A DNA stretch of 12,468 nucleotides from an uncultured Clostridia bacterium (lineage in GTDB: Bacteria > Bacillota > Clostridia > Lachnospirales > Lachnospiraceae), in NCBI GenBank assembly GCA_947178015.1, contig CAMWWW010000033.1, positions 1 to 12,468 of the forward strand, read 5' to 3'. Below the pieces are notes generated by a model that saw only the letters and a list, made by a program, of their open reading frames with translations, searched no databases and was not told the origin of the DNA. The first letter of the stretch is position 1, and each line of letters starts with the position of its first letter. Shown piece after piece: positions 7,047 to 12,468 of the stretch. A program made the position numbers and the translations under genes.

Positions 7047-7808
7047 CTATTTCTCTAAATGTAGTTCCTTGCGTTTTTTGTGAAGCTCTTCCAGTATTAT
7101 GCCGCGTGCCTTTACCGCGTCCGCTTTGTCAAGGGCGGGAATTCCTTTTAGGGGATACTCCATTCCCAGATTTTCGTATTTGACTGCCCCCATGGTATGA
7201 TAAGGCAGAACATCCAAAGCCTTCAGATTTGTAAGCTCTCCGAGAAAGCTTCCAAGGCGGCGCAGATACATTTCCTTGTCCGTGATGCCCGGAACGACAA
7301 CGTGTCGTATCCAGACAGGAACTTGTTTTTTTTCTAAATATTTGGCGAATTTTAGAATCGGTTCATTGGGCTGGCTGCAAAGCTTTTGATGCTCTTCCGG
7401 ATCGATGTGCTTGATGTCCAGCATAACAAGGTCCGTATATTCCATTAGCTTGTCTAGCTTTTCTATATAAGCACTGTTTGTTTCGTTATAGGCTATGCCG
7501 GAGGTATCTATGCAAGTGTGAATGTCCTGTTTTTTTGCTTGTTCAAATAATGCAAGCAGGAAATCAATCTGCATCAGAGGCTCGCCTCCTGTGACAGTCA
7601 GTCCGCCGCCCTTTAAAAAGGGACGATATTTCTCATAATCAGTGAGAATTTCTTCGACCGTCATCAAAGTTCCAGTATTCATCTGCCATGTGTCGGGATT
7701 ATGACAGTACAGGCAGCGCATAGGGCAGCCTTGAACAAATACAACATAGCGGATGCCGGGACCATCTACCGTGCCGAAAGTTTCAATCGAATGAATTTTT
7801 CCGTCCAT
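7047..7808 (-). CDS. pflA: Pyruvate formate-lyase activating enzyme (radical SAM)
   Basis: A 253-residue glycyl-radical activase. It uses a [4Fe-4S] cluster and S-adenosylmethionine to abstract a hydrogen from the glycine of pyruvate formate-lyase. Seen: ETFGTVDGPGIRYVVFVQGC (9-28), the radical-SAM cluster motif CPMRCLYC (28-35, CxxxCxxC) followed by HNPDTW, and the SAM-binding TGGEPL (73-78). The length matches single-cluster PflA proteins; the extra ferredoxin-like cluster domain of larger glycyl-radical activases is absent. A GAGGA ribosome site lies about eight bases before the ATG. It follows the detached glycyl-radical-domain gene by 88 bases, with a hairpin in between, and precedes a ferredoxin gene. 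The target is very likely the glycine in the 81-aa protein at 7897-8142. Confidence 0.95.
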   Translation of the reverse strand: MDGKIHSIETFGTVDGPGIRYVVFVQGCPMRCLYCHNPDTWQMNTGTLMTVEEILTDYEKYRPFLKGGGLTVTGGEPLMQIDFLLALFEQAKKQDIHTCIDTSGIAYNETNSAYIEKLDKLMEYTDLVMLDIKHIDPEEHQKLCSQPNEPILKFAKYLEKKQVPVWIRHVVVPGITDKEMYLRRLGSFLGELTNLKALDVLPYHTMGAVKYENLGMEYPLKGIPALDKADAVKARGIILEELHKKRKELHLEK

Positions 7809-7825
7809 AATTTTCCTCGCTCTTT

Positions 7826-7864
7826 AAAACTATGGAGCTGCCTTTATAATGACAGCTCCATAGT
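7826..7864 (-). terminator. Leaky terminator-like hairpin before pflA
   Basis: ACTATGGAGCTG (7829-7840) and CAGCTCCATAGT (7853-7864) form a perfect 12-bp stem with a 12-base loop. On the minus strand it is followed by only TTT before A residues, so termination is probably partial. It sits between the glycyl-radical-domain gene and pflA, where it could reduce pflA expression relative to the enzyme or protect the upstream mRNA. Confidence 0.65.
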
Positions 7865-7896
7865 GGAATTCAATATAGGATTCGTGATCTCTTGTC

Positions 7897-8142
7897 TTAC
7901 ATGGACTGATGGAAGGTACGAGAGATAACATCATTCTGCTGCTCTTTTGTCAGCTTAATAAAGTTTACCGCATAACCAGATACACGGATGGTAAGCTGAG
8001 GATATTTCTCAGGATGTGCCTGTGCATCTAATAAGGTATCTTTATTTAATACATTTACATTCAGATGATGTCCGCCTTTTTCTGCATAACCATCTAACAT
8101 AGAAACAAGATTGTCAATCTGCTGCTCATTTACTGCTGCCAT
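7897..8142 (-). CDS. grcA: Detached glycyl-radical domain of pyruvate formate-lyase (GrcA-like)
   Basis: An 81-residue protein that matches the C-terminal domain of full-length pyruvate formate-lyase: NLVSMLDGYAEKGGHHLNVN (11-30), HPEKYPQLTIRVSGYAV (43-59) and LTKEQQNDVISRTFHQSM (64-81). The radical glycine is Gly56 in RVSGYA, and 25 residues follow it, the same tail length as in the E. coli enzyme (Gly734 of 759). In E. coli, GrcA/YfiD is a spare part that rescues oxygen-cleaved enzyme. Here the large subunit has no such domain at all, so this protein is probably an obligatory subunit (inference). AAGGAGG overlaps the preceding gene's stop codon and sits eight bases before the ATG, giving strong translation and likely coupling. 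Substrate for PflA encoded downstream. Confidence 0.93.
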   Translation of the reverse strand: MAAVNEQQIDNLVSMLDGYAEKGGHHLNVNVLNKDTLLDAQAHPEKYPQLTIRVSGYAVNFIKLTKEQQNDVISRTFHQSM

Positions 8143-8155
8143 AGTAGTATCCTCC

Positions 8156-8401
8156 TTATGATTCGTCGGCGTCGACCCCTACATGAAGAGTAGGGATCTG
8201 ACATGCCATATTTTTTGAATTACATTCGTTTGATTTTGTTTCTTCTACCTGTTTTTTAAGCTGCCCGCCAAGCGTATTGACATCAATATTCATATGCCCT
8301 CCGCCCTTGGCCATAAATTGATCAAGCATCGCTACAATATCATCCTCAACCGCTTTATTGGAAGCTGATTTGGGTTCTTGGCTATCGTTCGTGGGAATCA
8401 C
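8156..8401 (-). CDS. Glycyl-radical-domain-like small protein lacking the glycine loop
   Basis: An 81-codon ORF of uncertain status. Residues 20-41 (DDIVAMLDQF then MAKGGGHMNIDV) align without gaps to residues 10-31 of the downstream glycyl-radical-domain protein, with 11 of 22 identical by my count, including MLD, KGG and HxN. After that it diverges: no RVSGYAV and no SRTFHQSM tail, but a Cys-containing end (Cys60, Cys67). No frameshifted copy of the missing motif is found in the other minus-strand frames. The only usual start is GTG at 8401-8399, and a Shine-Dalgarno-like AAAGGGGTG overlaps it, so a rarer start (ATT at 8398-8396 or ACG at 8392-8390) is possible. It shares the reading frame of the upstream enzyme, 22 codons after tandem stops. 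It could be a structural or regulatory partner, or a relic of the enzyme's original C-terminus. Confidence 0.6.
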   Translation of the reverse strand: MIPTNDSQEPKSASNKAVEDDIVAMLDQFMAKGGGHMNIDVNTLGGQLKKQVEETKSNECNSKNMACQIPTLHVGVDADES

Positions 8402-8467
8402 CCCTTTCTGCGATACATAGATTGCTACAACGCAGCGTATGTGATTTCTTGGGCTGAGTAATAGCTA
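8402..8467 (-). other. Spacer between the enzyme's stop and the middle ORF
   Basis: Sixty-six bases in the same frame as both neighbours: a TAG directly behind the enzyme's TAA, then 21 sense codons with no ATG, GTG or TTG. A small hairpin GCTGC/GTAGC with a 3-base loop and the palindrome AATAGCTATT are visible. No independent promoter is seen. Confidence 0.45.
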
Positions 8468-10573
8468 TTATTTTAAGTCAATCTCAAGATCACCGGCAAA
8501 AACAGTATCCTCTTTGCCGAGCGCTCCCGGAATAATAGAGAAGGTGTTGGAAATACCATCCTGTGCATCCTTAAAAGGAAGCTTTGCCACAGAAGATAAG
8601 GATGCAAGCGCGCCGTGGGTATCACGTCCATGCAGCGGGTTAGCGCCCGGAGCAAATGGCTGCGTTTTCTTACGTCCGTCTGGTGTAGAGCCAGTGTTTT
8701 TGCCATATACAACATTGGAAGTAATCGTCAGAATGGAAGTGGTCGGAACACTCTCTCTATAGGTGTAATGGCTTCTGACCATGCCCATAAATTTGTGTAC
8801 GATCTCAACGGCAATCTGATCAACACGGTCATCATTATTTCCATATTTCGGGAAATCACCCTCCACCTCATAATCGGTAATAACATTCTTCGCTGTACCG
8901 ATAACTTTCAGCTCTGATTTTGCTGTCTGAGGATTCTTAACTTTTTTGGTGATCTCGACGTCATTTCTCACTACCTTAACCTTTGCATATTTGATTGCGG
9001 AGAGAGAATCTGCCACAACAGATAAACCAGCAATACCAGTAGCAAAGTACCTCTTTACCTTTCTGTCATGAAGAGCCATCTGCACCTTCTCATAGCAGTA
9101 CTTATCATGCATATAGTGGATAACATTGAGAGTATTAACATAAACCTCTGCAAGCCACTTCATCATGGCTGTATATTTATCCATAACATCATCATAATCC
9201 AGATAATCGCCCTCAACTGGTCTGTACTTAGGTCCTACCTGAACGCCGGTCATCTCGTCTACACCGCCGTTGATAGCATAGAGAAGACATTTAGCAAGGT
9301 TCGCTCTAGCACCAAAGAACTGCATTTCCTTGCCCACTCTCATGGAGGATACACAACATGCGATCGCATAGTCATCACCATGTGTCACTCTCATCAGATC
9401 GTCATTCTCGTACTGAACAGAAGAAGTTTCAATGGAAACCTTTGCACAGAACTTCTTAAAGTTTGCAGGCAGTCTGGTGGACCACAATACGGTCATGTTT
9501 GGCTCTGGAGCCGTGCCCATATTGTGCAATGTGTGCAGATAGCGGAAGGAGGATTTTGTTACCAGAGGACGTCCGTCAACACCGACGCCGCCGATGGATT
9601 CTGTTACCCATGTCGGATCACCGGAGAACAATGCATTGTATTCTGGTGTGCGGGCAAACTTAACCAACCTCAGCTTCATTACAAAATGGTCGATAAATTC
9701 CTGTATCTGAGCCTCTGTGAAGGTGCCGTTCTTTAAATCTCTCTCGGCATAGCAGTCAACAAAGGTGGAAGTACGTCCGAGGGACATGGCTGCACCGTTC
9801 TGCTCCTTAACCGCTGCCAAATATCCAAAGTAGATTGCCTGAATCGCTTCCTGAACATTGGACGCAGGCTTGGAAATATCACAGCCGTAGATCTCGCCCA
9901 GTGCCTTTAAGTCCTTCAGAGCACGAATCTGCTCAGATAATTCCTCTCTGTCGCGGATTACGTCAGGTGTCATAGTGTGAGAAGTAGTAGCCTTCTGCTC
10001 TTCCTTGTCTTTAATCAGGAAATCTACACCATACAGAGCAACGCGGCGGTAGTCACCGATAATGCGCCCGCGTCCATATGCATCAGGAAGACCTGTGATA
10101 ATATGATTGGAGCGGCATACTCTCATCTCAGGAGTATAGGCGTCAAATACACCGGCATTGTGCGTTTTTCTGTGAACGGTGAAAAATTTCTCTACATCTG
10201 GGTCAATGGTGTAGCCGTTTGTAGTAAGGGCAGCCTTAGCCATATTGATACCGCCGTAGGGCTGTAAGGAACGCTTAAAAGGCTTATCTGTCTGAAAGCC
10301 TACAATCTTCTCAAGCTCCTTGTCAAGATAGCCTGCCGCATGAGAAGTGATTGTGGATGGAACCCTTGTATCCATATCAAGGACGCCGCCTGCTTCTCTT
10401 TCTTTATTTGAAAGCTCCAGCACCTGTGCCCAGAGCTTTGAAGTAGCCTCTGTCGGTCCTTCAAGGAAGGAGTCATCTCCCACATAGGGAGTATAGTTTC
10501 TCTGGATAAAGTCTCTAACATCGACTTCGGTTTCCCATTTTCCACCGACAAAGTCTTTCCATTCTGGTCTCAT
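8468..10573 (-). CDS. pflB: Pyruvate formate-lyase core subunit lacking the glycyl-radical domain
   Basis: A 701-residue protein matching formate C-acetyltransferase, which converts pyruvate and CoA to acetyl-CoA and formate in anaerobic fermentation. Seen: GRIIGDYRRVALYG (169-182, Arg176 at the pyruvate-binding position), GDDYAIACCVSSM (399-411, catalytic Cys406-Cys407), FFGARANLAKCLLYAINGG (419-437) and TPDGRKKTQPFAPGANPLHG (630-649). The chain ends GALGKEDTVFAGDLEIDLK and stops at TAA then TAG, about where E. coli's 760-residue enzyme still has some 60-70 residues with the radical glycine. AGGAGG lies nine bases before the ATG. A canonical promoter precedes it. The missing domain is encoded two ORFs downstream (7897-8142), so the active enzyme should be a complex of separate chains. 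This is not a frameshift artefact: the two stops are in frame and the following ORF continues in the same frame. Confidence 0.96.
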   Translation of the reverse strand: MRPEWKDFVGGKWETEVDVRDFIQRNYTPYVGDDSFLEGPTEATSKLWAQVLELSNKEREAGGVLDMDTRVPSTITSHAAGYLDKELEKIVGFQTDKPFKRSLQPYGGINMAKAALTTNGYTIDPDVEKFFTVHRKTHNAGVFDAYTPEMRVCRSNHIITGLPDAYGRGRIIGDYRRVALYGVDFLIKDKEEQKATTSHTMTPDVIRDREELSEQIRALKDLKALGEIYGCDISKPASNVQEAIQAIYFGYLAAVKEQNGAAMSLGRTSTFVDCYAERDLKNGTFTEAQIQEFIDHFVMKLRLVKFARTPEYNALFSGDPTWVTESIGGVGVDGRPLVTKSSFRYLHTLHNMGTAPEPNMTVLWSTRLPANFKKFCAKVSIETSSVQYENDDLMRVTHGDDYAIACCVSSMRVGKEMQFFGARANLAKCLLYAINGGVDEMTGVQVGPKYRPVEGDYLDYDDVMDKYTAMMKWLAEVYVNTLNVIHYMHDKYCYEKVQMALHDRKVKRYFATGIAGLSVVADSLSAIKYAKVKVVRNDVEITKKVKNPQTAKSELKVIGTAKNVITDYEVEGDFPKYGNNDDRVDQIAVEIVHKFMGMVRSHYTYRESVPTTSILTITSNVVYGKNTGSTPDGRKKTQPFAPGANPLHGRDTHGALASLSSVAKLPFKDAQDGISNTFSIIPGALGKEDTVFAGDLEIDLK

Positions 10574-10610
10574 TCGTTATTTCCTCCTAAAGATAAATAA
10601 TTTATAGTTT

Positions 10611-10627
10611 ACTCCGGCAGCCGGAGT
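10611..10627 (-). promoter_or_regulatory. GC-rich hairpin in the pyruvate formate-lyase leader
   Basis: ACTCCGG (10611-10617) and CCGGAGT (10621-10627) form a perfect 7-bp stem with a 3-base loop. It lies about 21 bases into the predicted transcript and about 38 bases before the start codon. No T-run follows, so it is not a terminator. A 5' mRNA-stabilising hairpin or a regulator site is possible. Confidence 0.5.
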
Positions 10628-10654
10628 ATATACCTAATTCCTGTGTACAATAGT

Positions 10655-10683
10655 ATTATATATGAATACTGTATACACGTCAA
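10655..10683 (-). promoter_or_regulatory. Promoter of the pyruvate formate-lyase operon
   Basis: On the minus strand: TTGACG (10683-10678), exactly 17 bases, then consensus TATAAT (10660-10655). This predicts a start near 10648 and a 75-base leader. It is among the best sigma-A matches in the window, in keeping with high expression of a fermentation enzyme. Confidence 0.85.
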
Positions 10684-10778
10684 TACATAATCGATGGATT
10701 TCTTGTTCTTTTTTTCGTACAAACGCCGTATTTACAAGGATTGGAAGCAGTGGTGATAAATAGAGAAGATAATAGATA

Positions 10779-10813
10779 CAGCCAGCCTGTTCTCTATAAA
10801 AGCAGGCTGGCTG
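10779..10813 (-). terminator. Terminator-like hairpin after the DUF1858 gene
   Basis: CAGCCAGCCTG (10779-10789) and CAGGCTGGCTG (10803-10813) form a perfect 11-bp stem with a 13-base loop, just past the DUF1858 stop codon. The minus-strand sequence after it is TATCTATTATC, T-rich but interrupted, so efficiency may be moderate. Confidence 0.65.
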
Positions 10814-10820
10814 CGTGCAA

Positions 10821-11030
10821 TTAGTTTGCTTTTGTAGCCAGATATTCGTTCAATGTGCTAACAAGCTCGTCTGGGTTAAGTCCATGCACCATTGCCGCCT
10901 CCTCAAGAGACTCTCCCTGTGCAGAAGGGCAGCCGATACAATGCATACCTGCGCTCATCAAGACAGGTGCGAGATTGGCGTCTATCTGTAAAATATCATA
11001 AATAATCATATCTTTGGAAACCTGTGCCAT
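10821..11030 (-). CDS. DUF1858 domain protein with CxxC motif
   Basis: A 69-residue protein matching DUF1858: a short N-terminal segment VSKDMIIYDILQIDANLAPVL (4-24), then MHCIGCPSAQGESLEEAAMVHG (29-50) and a C-terminal helix LNPDELVSTLNEYL (51-64). The CxxC (Cys31, Cys34) followed by a SLEEAA helix is the family hallmark. It suggests metal or disulfide chemistry, but the function is unknown; related domains occur next to hybrid-cluster and redox proteins. The start at 11030 is chosen because GAGGAGG lies eight bases upstream. The same frame is open further upstream, but that part overlaps mecA and has no ribosome site. It follows mecA by 40 bases and has a promoter of its own at the end of mecA. 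Confidence 0.88.
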   Translation of the reverse strand: MAQVSKDMIIYDILQIDANLAPVLMSAGMHCIGCPSAQGESLEEAAMVHGLNPDELVSTLNEYLATKAN

Positions 11031-11069
11031 AGTTGCAACCTCCTCATTAAAATTTTTCATATGAAGTTC

Positions 11070-11098
11070 ATTATAATACATTGCCAAGGATTTGTAAA
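11070..11098 (-). promoter_or_regulatory. Promoter of the DUF1858 gene inside the end of mecA
   Basis: On the minus strand: TTTACA (11098-11093), 17 bases, then TATAAT (11075-11070). The mecA TAA stop codon (11073-11071) is part of the -10 box. It lies about 40 bases before the DUF1858 ATG, giving that gene expression separate from mecA. Confidence 0.65.
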
Positions 11099-11850
11099 GC
11101 GGAGCCATCGATGATTGTCTGGTAGTGCTCGCGGAAATACCGCTCTTTTTCGGTGGAAAAACTTTCTTTTGTCCCATACTCGGAGGTAATATTCAACACC
11201 TTGTTAAAATCCTGCGGGGTATGAGAGGACTTGGTTAGTACAAGATGGTAGGTGTGATTCTTCTCATCCTTGTAGAGTGAATTTCTTCCATAATAGATAT
11301 TACCTAATATATGAGATAGCTTCTCAATCGTCTTAAAATCCTGAAAAGAATAGCAGTGTGTCAGATTGTTCTGTGCATCCTGCTTTTTTGTGCTTCCGGC
11401 GCGGATACCTGAAGGAAGGGATTCTGTGTTGGATAAAGAATCTGCTTGTGCAGCGCCTGTGTCTTCTGTCTCGGTAAATAATTCTAGCATATCATCTGCA
11501 CCGGTAGGGTTGGGTGCAGCGTTGATGTCCTCCAGATCCTCCATGTCCTCAAATTCCTCATAGGGGGGAGCGAATTTGGAAAAGCGTGTATCCAGTTCCT
11601 CCGGATCATCAACCTTGGTGATGATCAGAACGATGGATTCCGCAGACATGGGAATAGCTTCTATCATAAGTGGAAGGTCATCTGTTTCAAAACCGAATTC
11701 ATAGGCAGCCTGCTGCATCATATCGCGGAAAAGATTCTTTGCCTTTTCCGTACCGTAGGCAAGCTCACTGATTTTAATCTCGCGTGACGCAAGATCATTC
11801 TTATTTAATGTACAGCGGATTTGATTATCGTTTATTTTTTCGATCTTCAT
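11071..11850 (-). CDS. mecA: Adaptor protein MecA
   Basis: A 259-residue MecA-family adaptor, which in Bacillus delivers substrates such as ComK to the ClpC-ClpP protease and promotes ClpC assembly. Seen: the N-terminal substrate-recognition domain MKIEKINDNQIRCTL (1-15) with the ISELAYGTEKAKNLFRDMMQQA segment (27-48) and IEAIPMSAESIVLIITKV (63-80); a long acidic linker rich in Asp, Glu, Ser and Ala (about 81-160); and the C-terminal ClpC-binding domain starting at about YSFQDFKTIEKLSHIL (166-181) and ending EHYQTIIDGSALQILGNVL. The linker length fits clostridial MecA proteins. AAGGAG lies about eight bases before the ATG. A divergent promoter region separates it from the plus-strand non-coding stretch. 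In anaerobic clostridia the targets are not known. Confidence 0.9.
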   Translation of the reverse strand: MKIEKINDNQIRCTLNKNDLASREIKISELAYGTEKAKNLFRDMMQQAAYEFGFETDDLPLMIEAIPMSAESIVLIITKVDDPEELDTRFSKFAPPYEEFEDMEDLEDINAAPNPTGADDMLELFTETEDTGAAQADSLSNTESLPSGIRAGSTKKQDAQNNLTHCYSFQDFKTIEKLSHILGNIYYGRNSLYKDEKNHTYHLVLTKSSHTPQDFNKVLNITSEYGTKESFSTEKERYFREHYQTIIDGSALQILGNVL

Positions 11851-11892
11851 AATTTATACTCCTTACTGATAAATATCCTCTGGCCTGCCTAT

Positions 11893-11921
11893 AGTATAAC
11901 CGATAAATTACTTCTCGTAAA
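11893..11921 (-). promoter_or_regulatory. Promoter of mecA
   Basis: On the minus strand: TTTACG (11921-11916), 17 bases, then TATACT (11898-11893). It lies about 43 bases before the mecA ATG. Confidence 0.65.
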
Positions 11922-11952
11922 GATAAAATCACTATTTGTCGAAAAAAACAGC

Positions 11953-11981
11953 TTGAATTATAATAAAAAAGTTGCTATACT
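11953..11981 (+). promoter_or_regulatory. Divergent plus-strand promoter for a putative non-coding RNA
   Basis: TTGAAT (11953-11958), 17 bases, then TATACT (11976-11981), with extended -10 TGC. It predicts a start near 11988, although no convincing protein-coding gene follows. It points away from the mecA promoter, whose -35 element is 31 bases away. Confidence 0.65.
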
Positions 11982-11987
11982 GTGTAG

Positions 11988-12308
11988 CAAGAGATGGGTT
12001 CTCCGAAGAAATGCTGTTATTTCAGAAAGGAGGACCATTCCATTTATCATCACTTATCAGCATATGCTGCTATATCTAAGTCAGAATACATTCACTGACA
12101 ACATCCCCAGATTTTTTATTTTCGAACAGGCTTTTGCTTTGAGATAAGATAAGGTATACTTCAGGTAGGATACCCGGAATGAAAAGAAATATCTACTCGG
12201 AACCGTATTCTTAGCTGGAAAAAATTGGAAATGCGGTTATTTCTTCAGAACACATCTCTAACTTCAGCACATTTCATGTGGATCAGACAATGGTATCTGA
12301 TTTTCTTT
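11988..12308 (+). ncRNA. Putative structured non-coding RNA
   Basis: About 320 bases behind a good promoter with no supported protein. An AAAGGAGG (12026-12033) looks like a ribosome site, but no ATG, GTG or TTG follows at a usable distance; instead it is part of a stem. Structure seen: ATGG+TTCTCC (11994-12004, one bulged G) with GGAGGACCAT (12029-12038), enclosing the hairpin GAAAT/ATTTC with loop GCTGTT (12008-12023); CAGCATATGCTG (12058-12069); GTCAG/CTGAC (12080-12084 with 12095-12099); GGTAT/ATACC (12153-12157 with 12170-12174); and a near-copy of the first hairpin, GAAATGCGGTTATTTC (12228-12243). A weak terminator ATCAGA/TCTGAT plus TTTCTTT (12282-12308) could end it. It lacks the conserved motifs I know for RNase P RNA, tmRNA and SRP RNA. 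I do not recognise the class. Confidence 0.45.
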
Positions 12309-12370
12309 GGTCTGGTATATCATTCAGCCGCCGATAAAATAGGATGCCAGCAAAGAAAAGTAAACCCAAT

Positions 12371-12394
12371 CTGTCACGGATAATTCTGTGACAG
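12371..12394. repeat. Inverted repeat CTGTCAC/GTGACAG
   Basis: A perfect 7-bp inverted repeat (12371-12377 with 12388-12394) with a 10-base centre. No T-run follows on either strand, so it is not a terminator. It lies 34 bases upstream of a TATAAT, so an operator for the next gene is possible. Confidence 0.4.
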
Positions 12395-12404
12395 GGAAGC
12401 GAGA

Positions 12405-12468
12405 GATTTTCTTGATGAGGTTACAAGTATAATATATCACAAAAAGGAATATGGAATGTGAAACAAAC
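12405..12468 (+). promoter_or_regulatory. Possible promoter and gene start at the window edge
   Basis: TATAAT at 12428-12433 has no good -35 element (GATTTT at 17 bases). It is followed by AAGGA (12444-12448) and then ATG at 12451 and GTG at 12458; GTG has the better spacing. Only three to six codons are visible, so no product can be named. From 12309 to 12404, apart from the inverted repeat, I see nothing supportable. Confidence 0.25.

Noticed and set aside
6754..7083. 109-codon plus-strand ORF
   Set aside because: It is antisense to the clear two-cluster ferredoxin and begins inside a terminator.
8468..8470. Split of pyruvate formate-lyase as a sequencing frameshift
   Set aside because: The enzyme ends at TAA followed by TAG in the same frame, and no frame nearby restores the radical domain; the domain appears only as a separate gene with its own strong ribosome site.
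9068..9736. 222-codon plus-strand ORF opposite pyruvate formate-lyase
   Set aside because: It is a shadow of a highly conserved enzyme and shows no domain or ribosome site.
10729..10737. Copy of the MerR-side operator core (TTGTAAATA on the minus strand) upstream of the pyruvate formate-lyase promoter
   Set aside because: Only nine AT-rich bases match, which is within chance for this composition.
11031..11177. Longer start for the DUF1858 protein (118 residues)
   Set aside because: The extra part overlaps mecA in another frame, has no ribosome site and does not match DUF1858; the ATG at 11030 has a strong GAGGAGG.
12026..12098. Small ORF after the AAAGGAGG at 12026-12033, starting with ATT
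   Set aside because: It would be only about 18 codons with a rare start, and the purine run pairs in a stem; an RNA structure explains it better.
11821..12147. 108-codon plus-strand ORF near mecA
   Set aside because: It starts inside mecA on the opposite strand, has no ribosome site or domain, and runs through the promoter region.

Overview
The window looks like chromosome from a low-to-mid GC anaerobic Firmicute, most likely a Lachnospiraceae (class Clostridia). The reasons are the gene families present (MecA adaptor, small alarmone synthetase, DUF1858 protein, pyruvate formate-lyase with a dedicated activase, a polyphosphate polymerase-type VTC/DUF4956/CotH cluster), strong AGGAGG-type ribosome binding sites and sigma-A-like promoters. 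I see no mobile element, CRISPR array, tRNA or rRNA. The family assignment is inference; the gene identities come from visible motifs.

Left part, plus strand (1-3280): a three-gene cluster encodes a cytosolic VTC-domain protein (polyphosphate polymerase family), a DUF4956 membrane protein and a secreted, membrane-anchored CotH-family kinase. Next (3281-5956) come a DEAD-box RNA helicase with a DbpA-type RNA-binding tail and a MerR-like coiled-coil DNA-binding protein. The helicase has a structured leader with an intrinsic terminator between its promoter and its start codon. The MerR-like gene's promoter is flanked by a perfect 14-bp inverted repeat. A small (p)ppGpp synthetase (6143-6757) ends in a bidirectional terminator that meets the convergent minus-strand genes.

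Middle, minus strand (10683 down to 6783): a fermentation module. A canonical promoter drives a pyruvate formate-lyase whose 701-aa chain holds the Cys-Cys active site but stops just before the glycyl-radical domain. That domain is a separate 81-aa protein two genes downstream, with the Gly loop and exactly the usual 25-residue tail. Between them lies an 81-codon ORF that resembles the first half of the same domain but lacks the glycine loop. It is in the same reading frame as the enzyme, after tandem TAA-TAG stops, and has only a non-AUG start. The radical-SAM activase PflA and a 55-aa two-cluster ferredoxin (a likely electron donor) follow. The radical enzyme therefore appears to be built from at least two polypeptides, and this is the most unusual system in the window.

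Right part: the minus-strand genes mecA and a DUF1858 CxxC protein each have their own promoter. Divergent from mecA, a good plus-strand promoter starts a roughly 320-base stretch with no convincing protein but many inverted repeats, a candidate structured non-coding RNA. The last 150 bases hold an inverted repeat and possibly the start of another gene.
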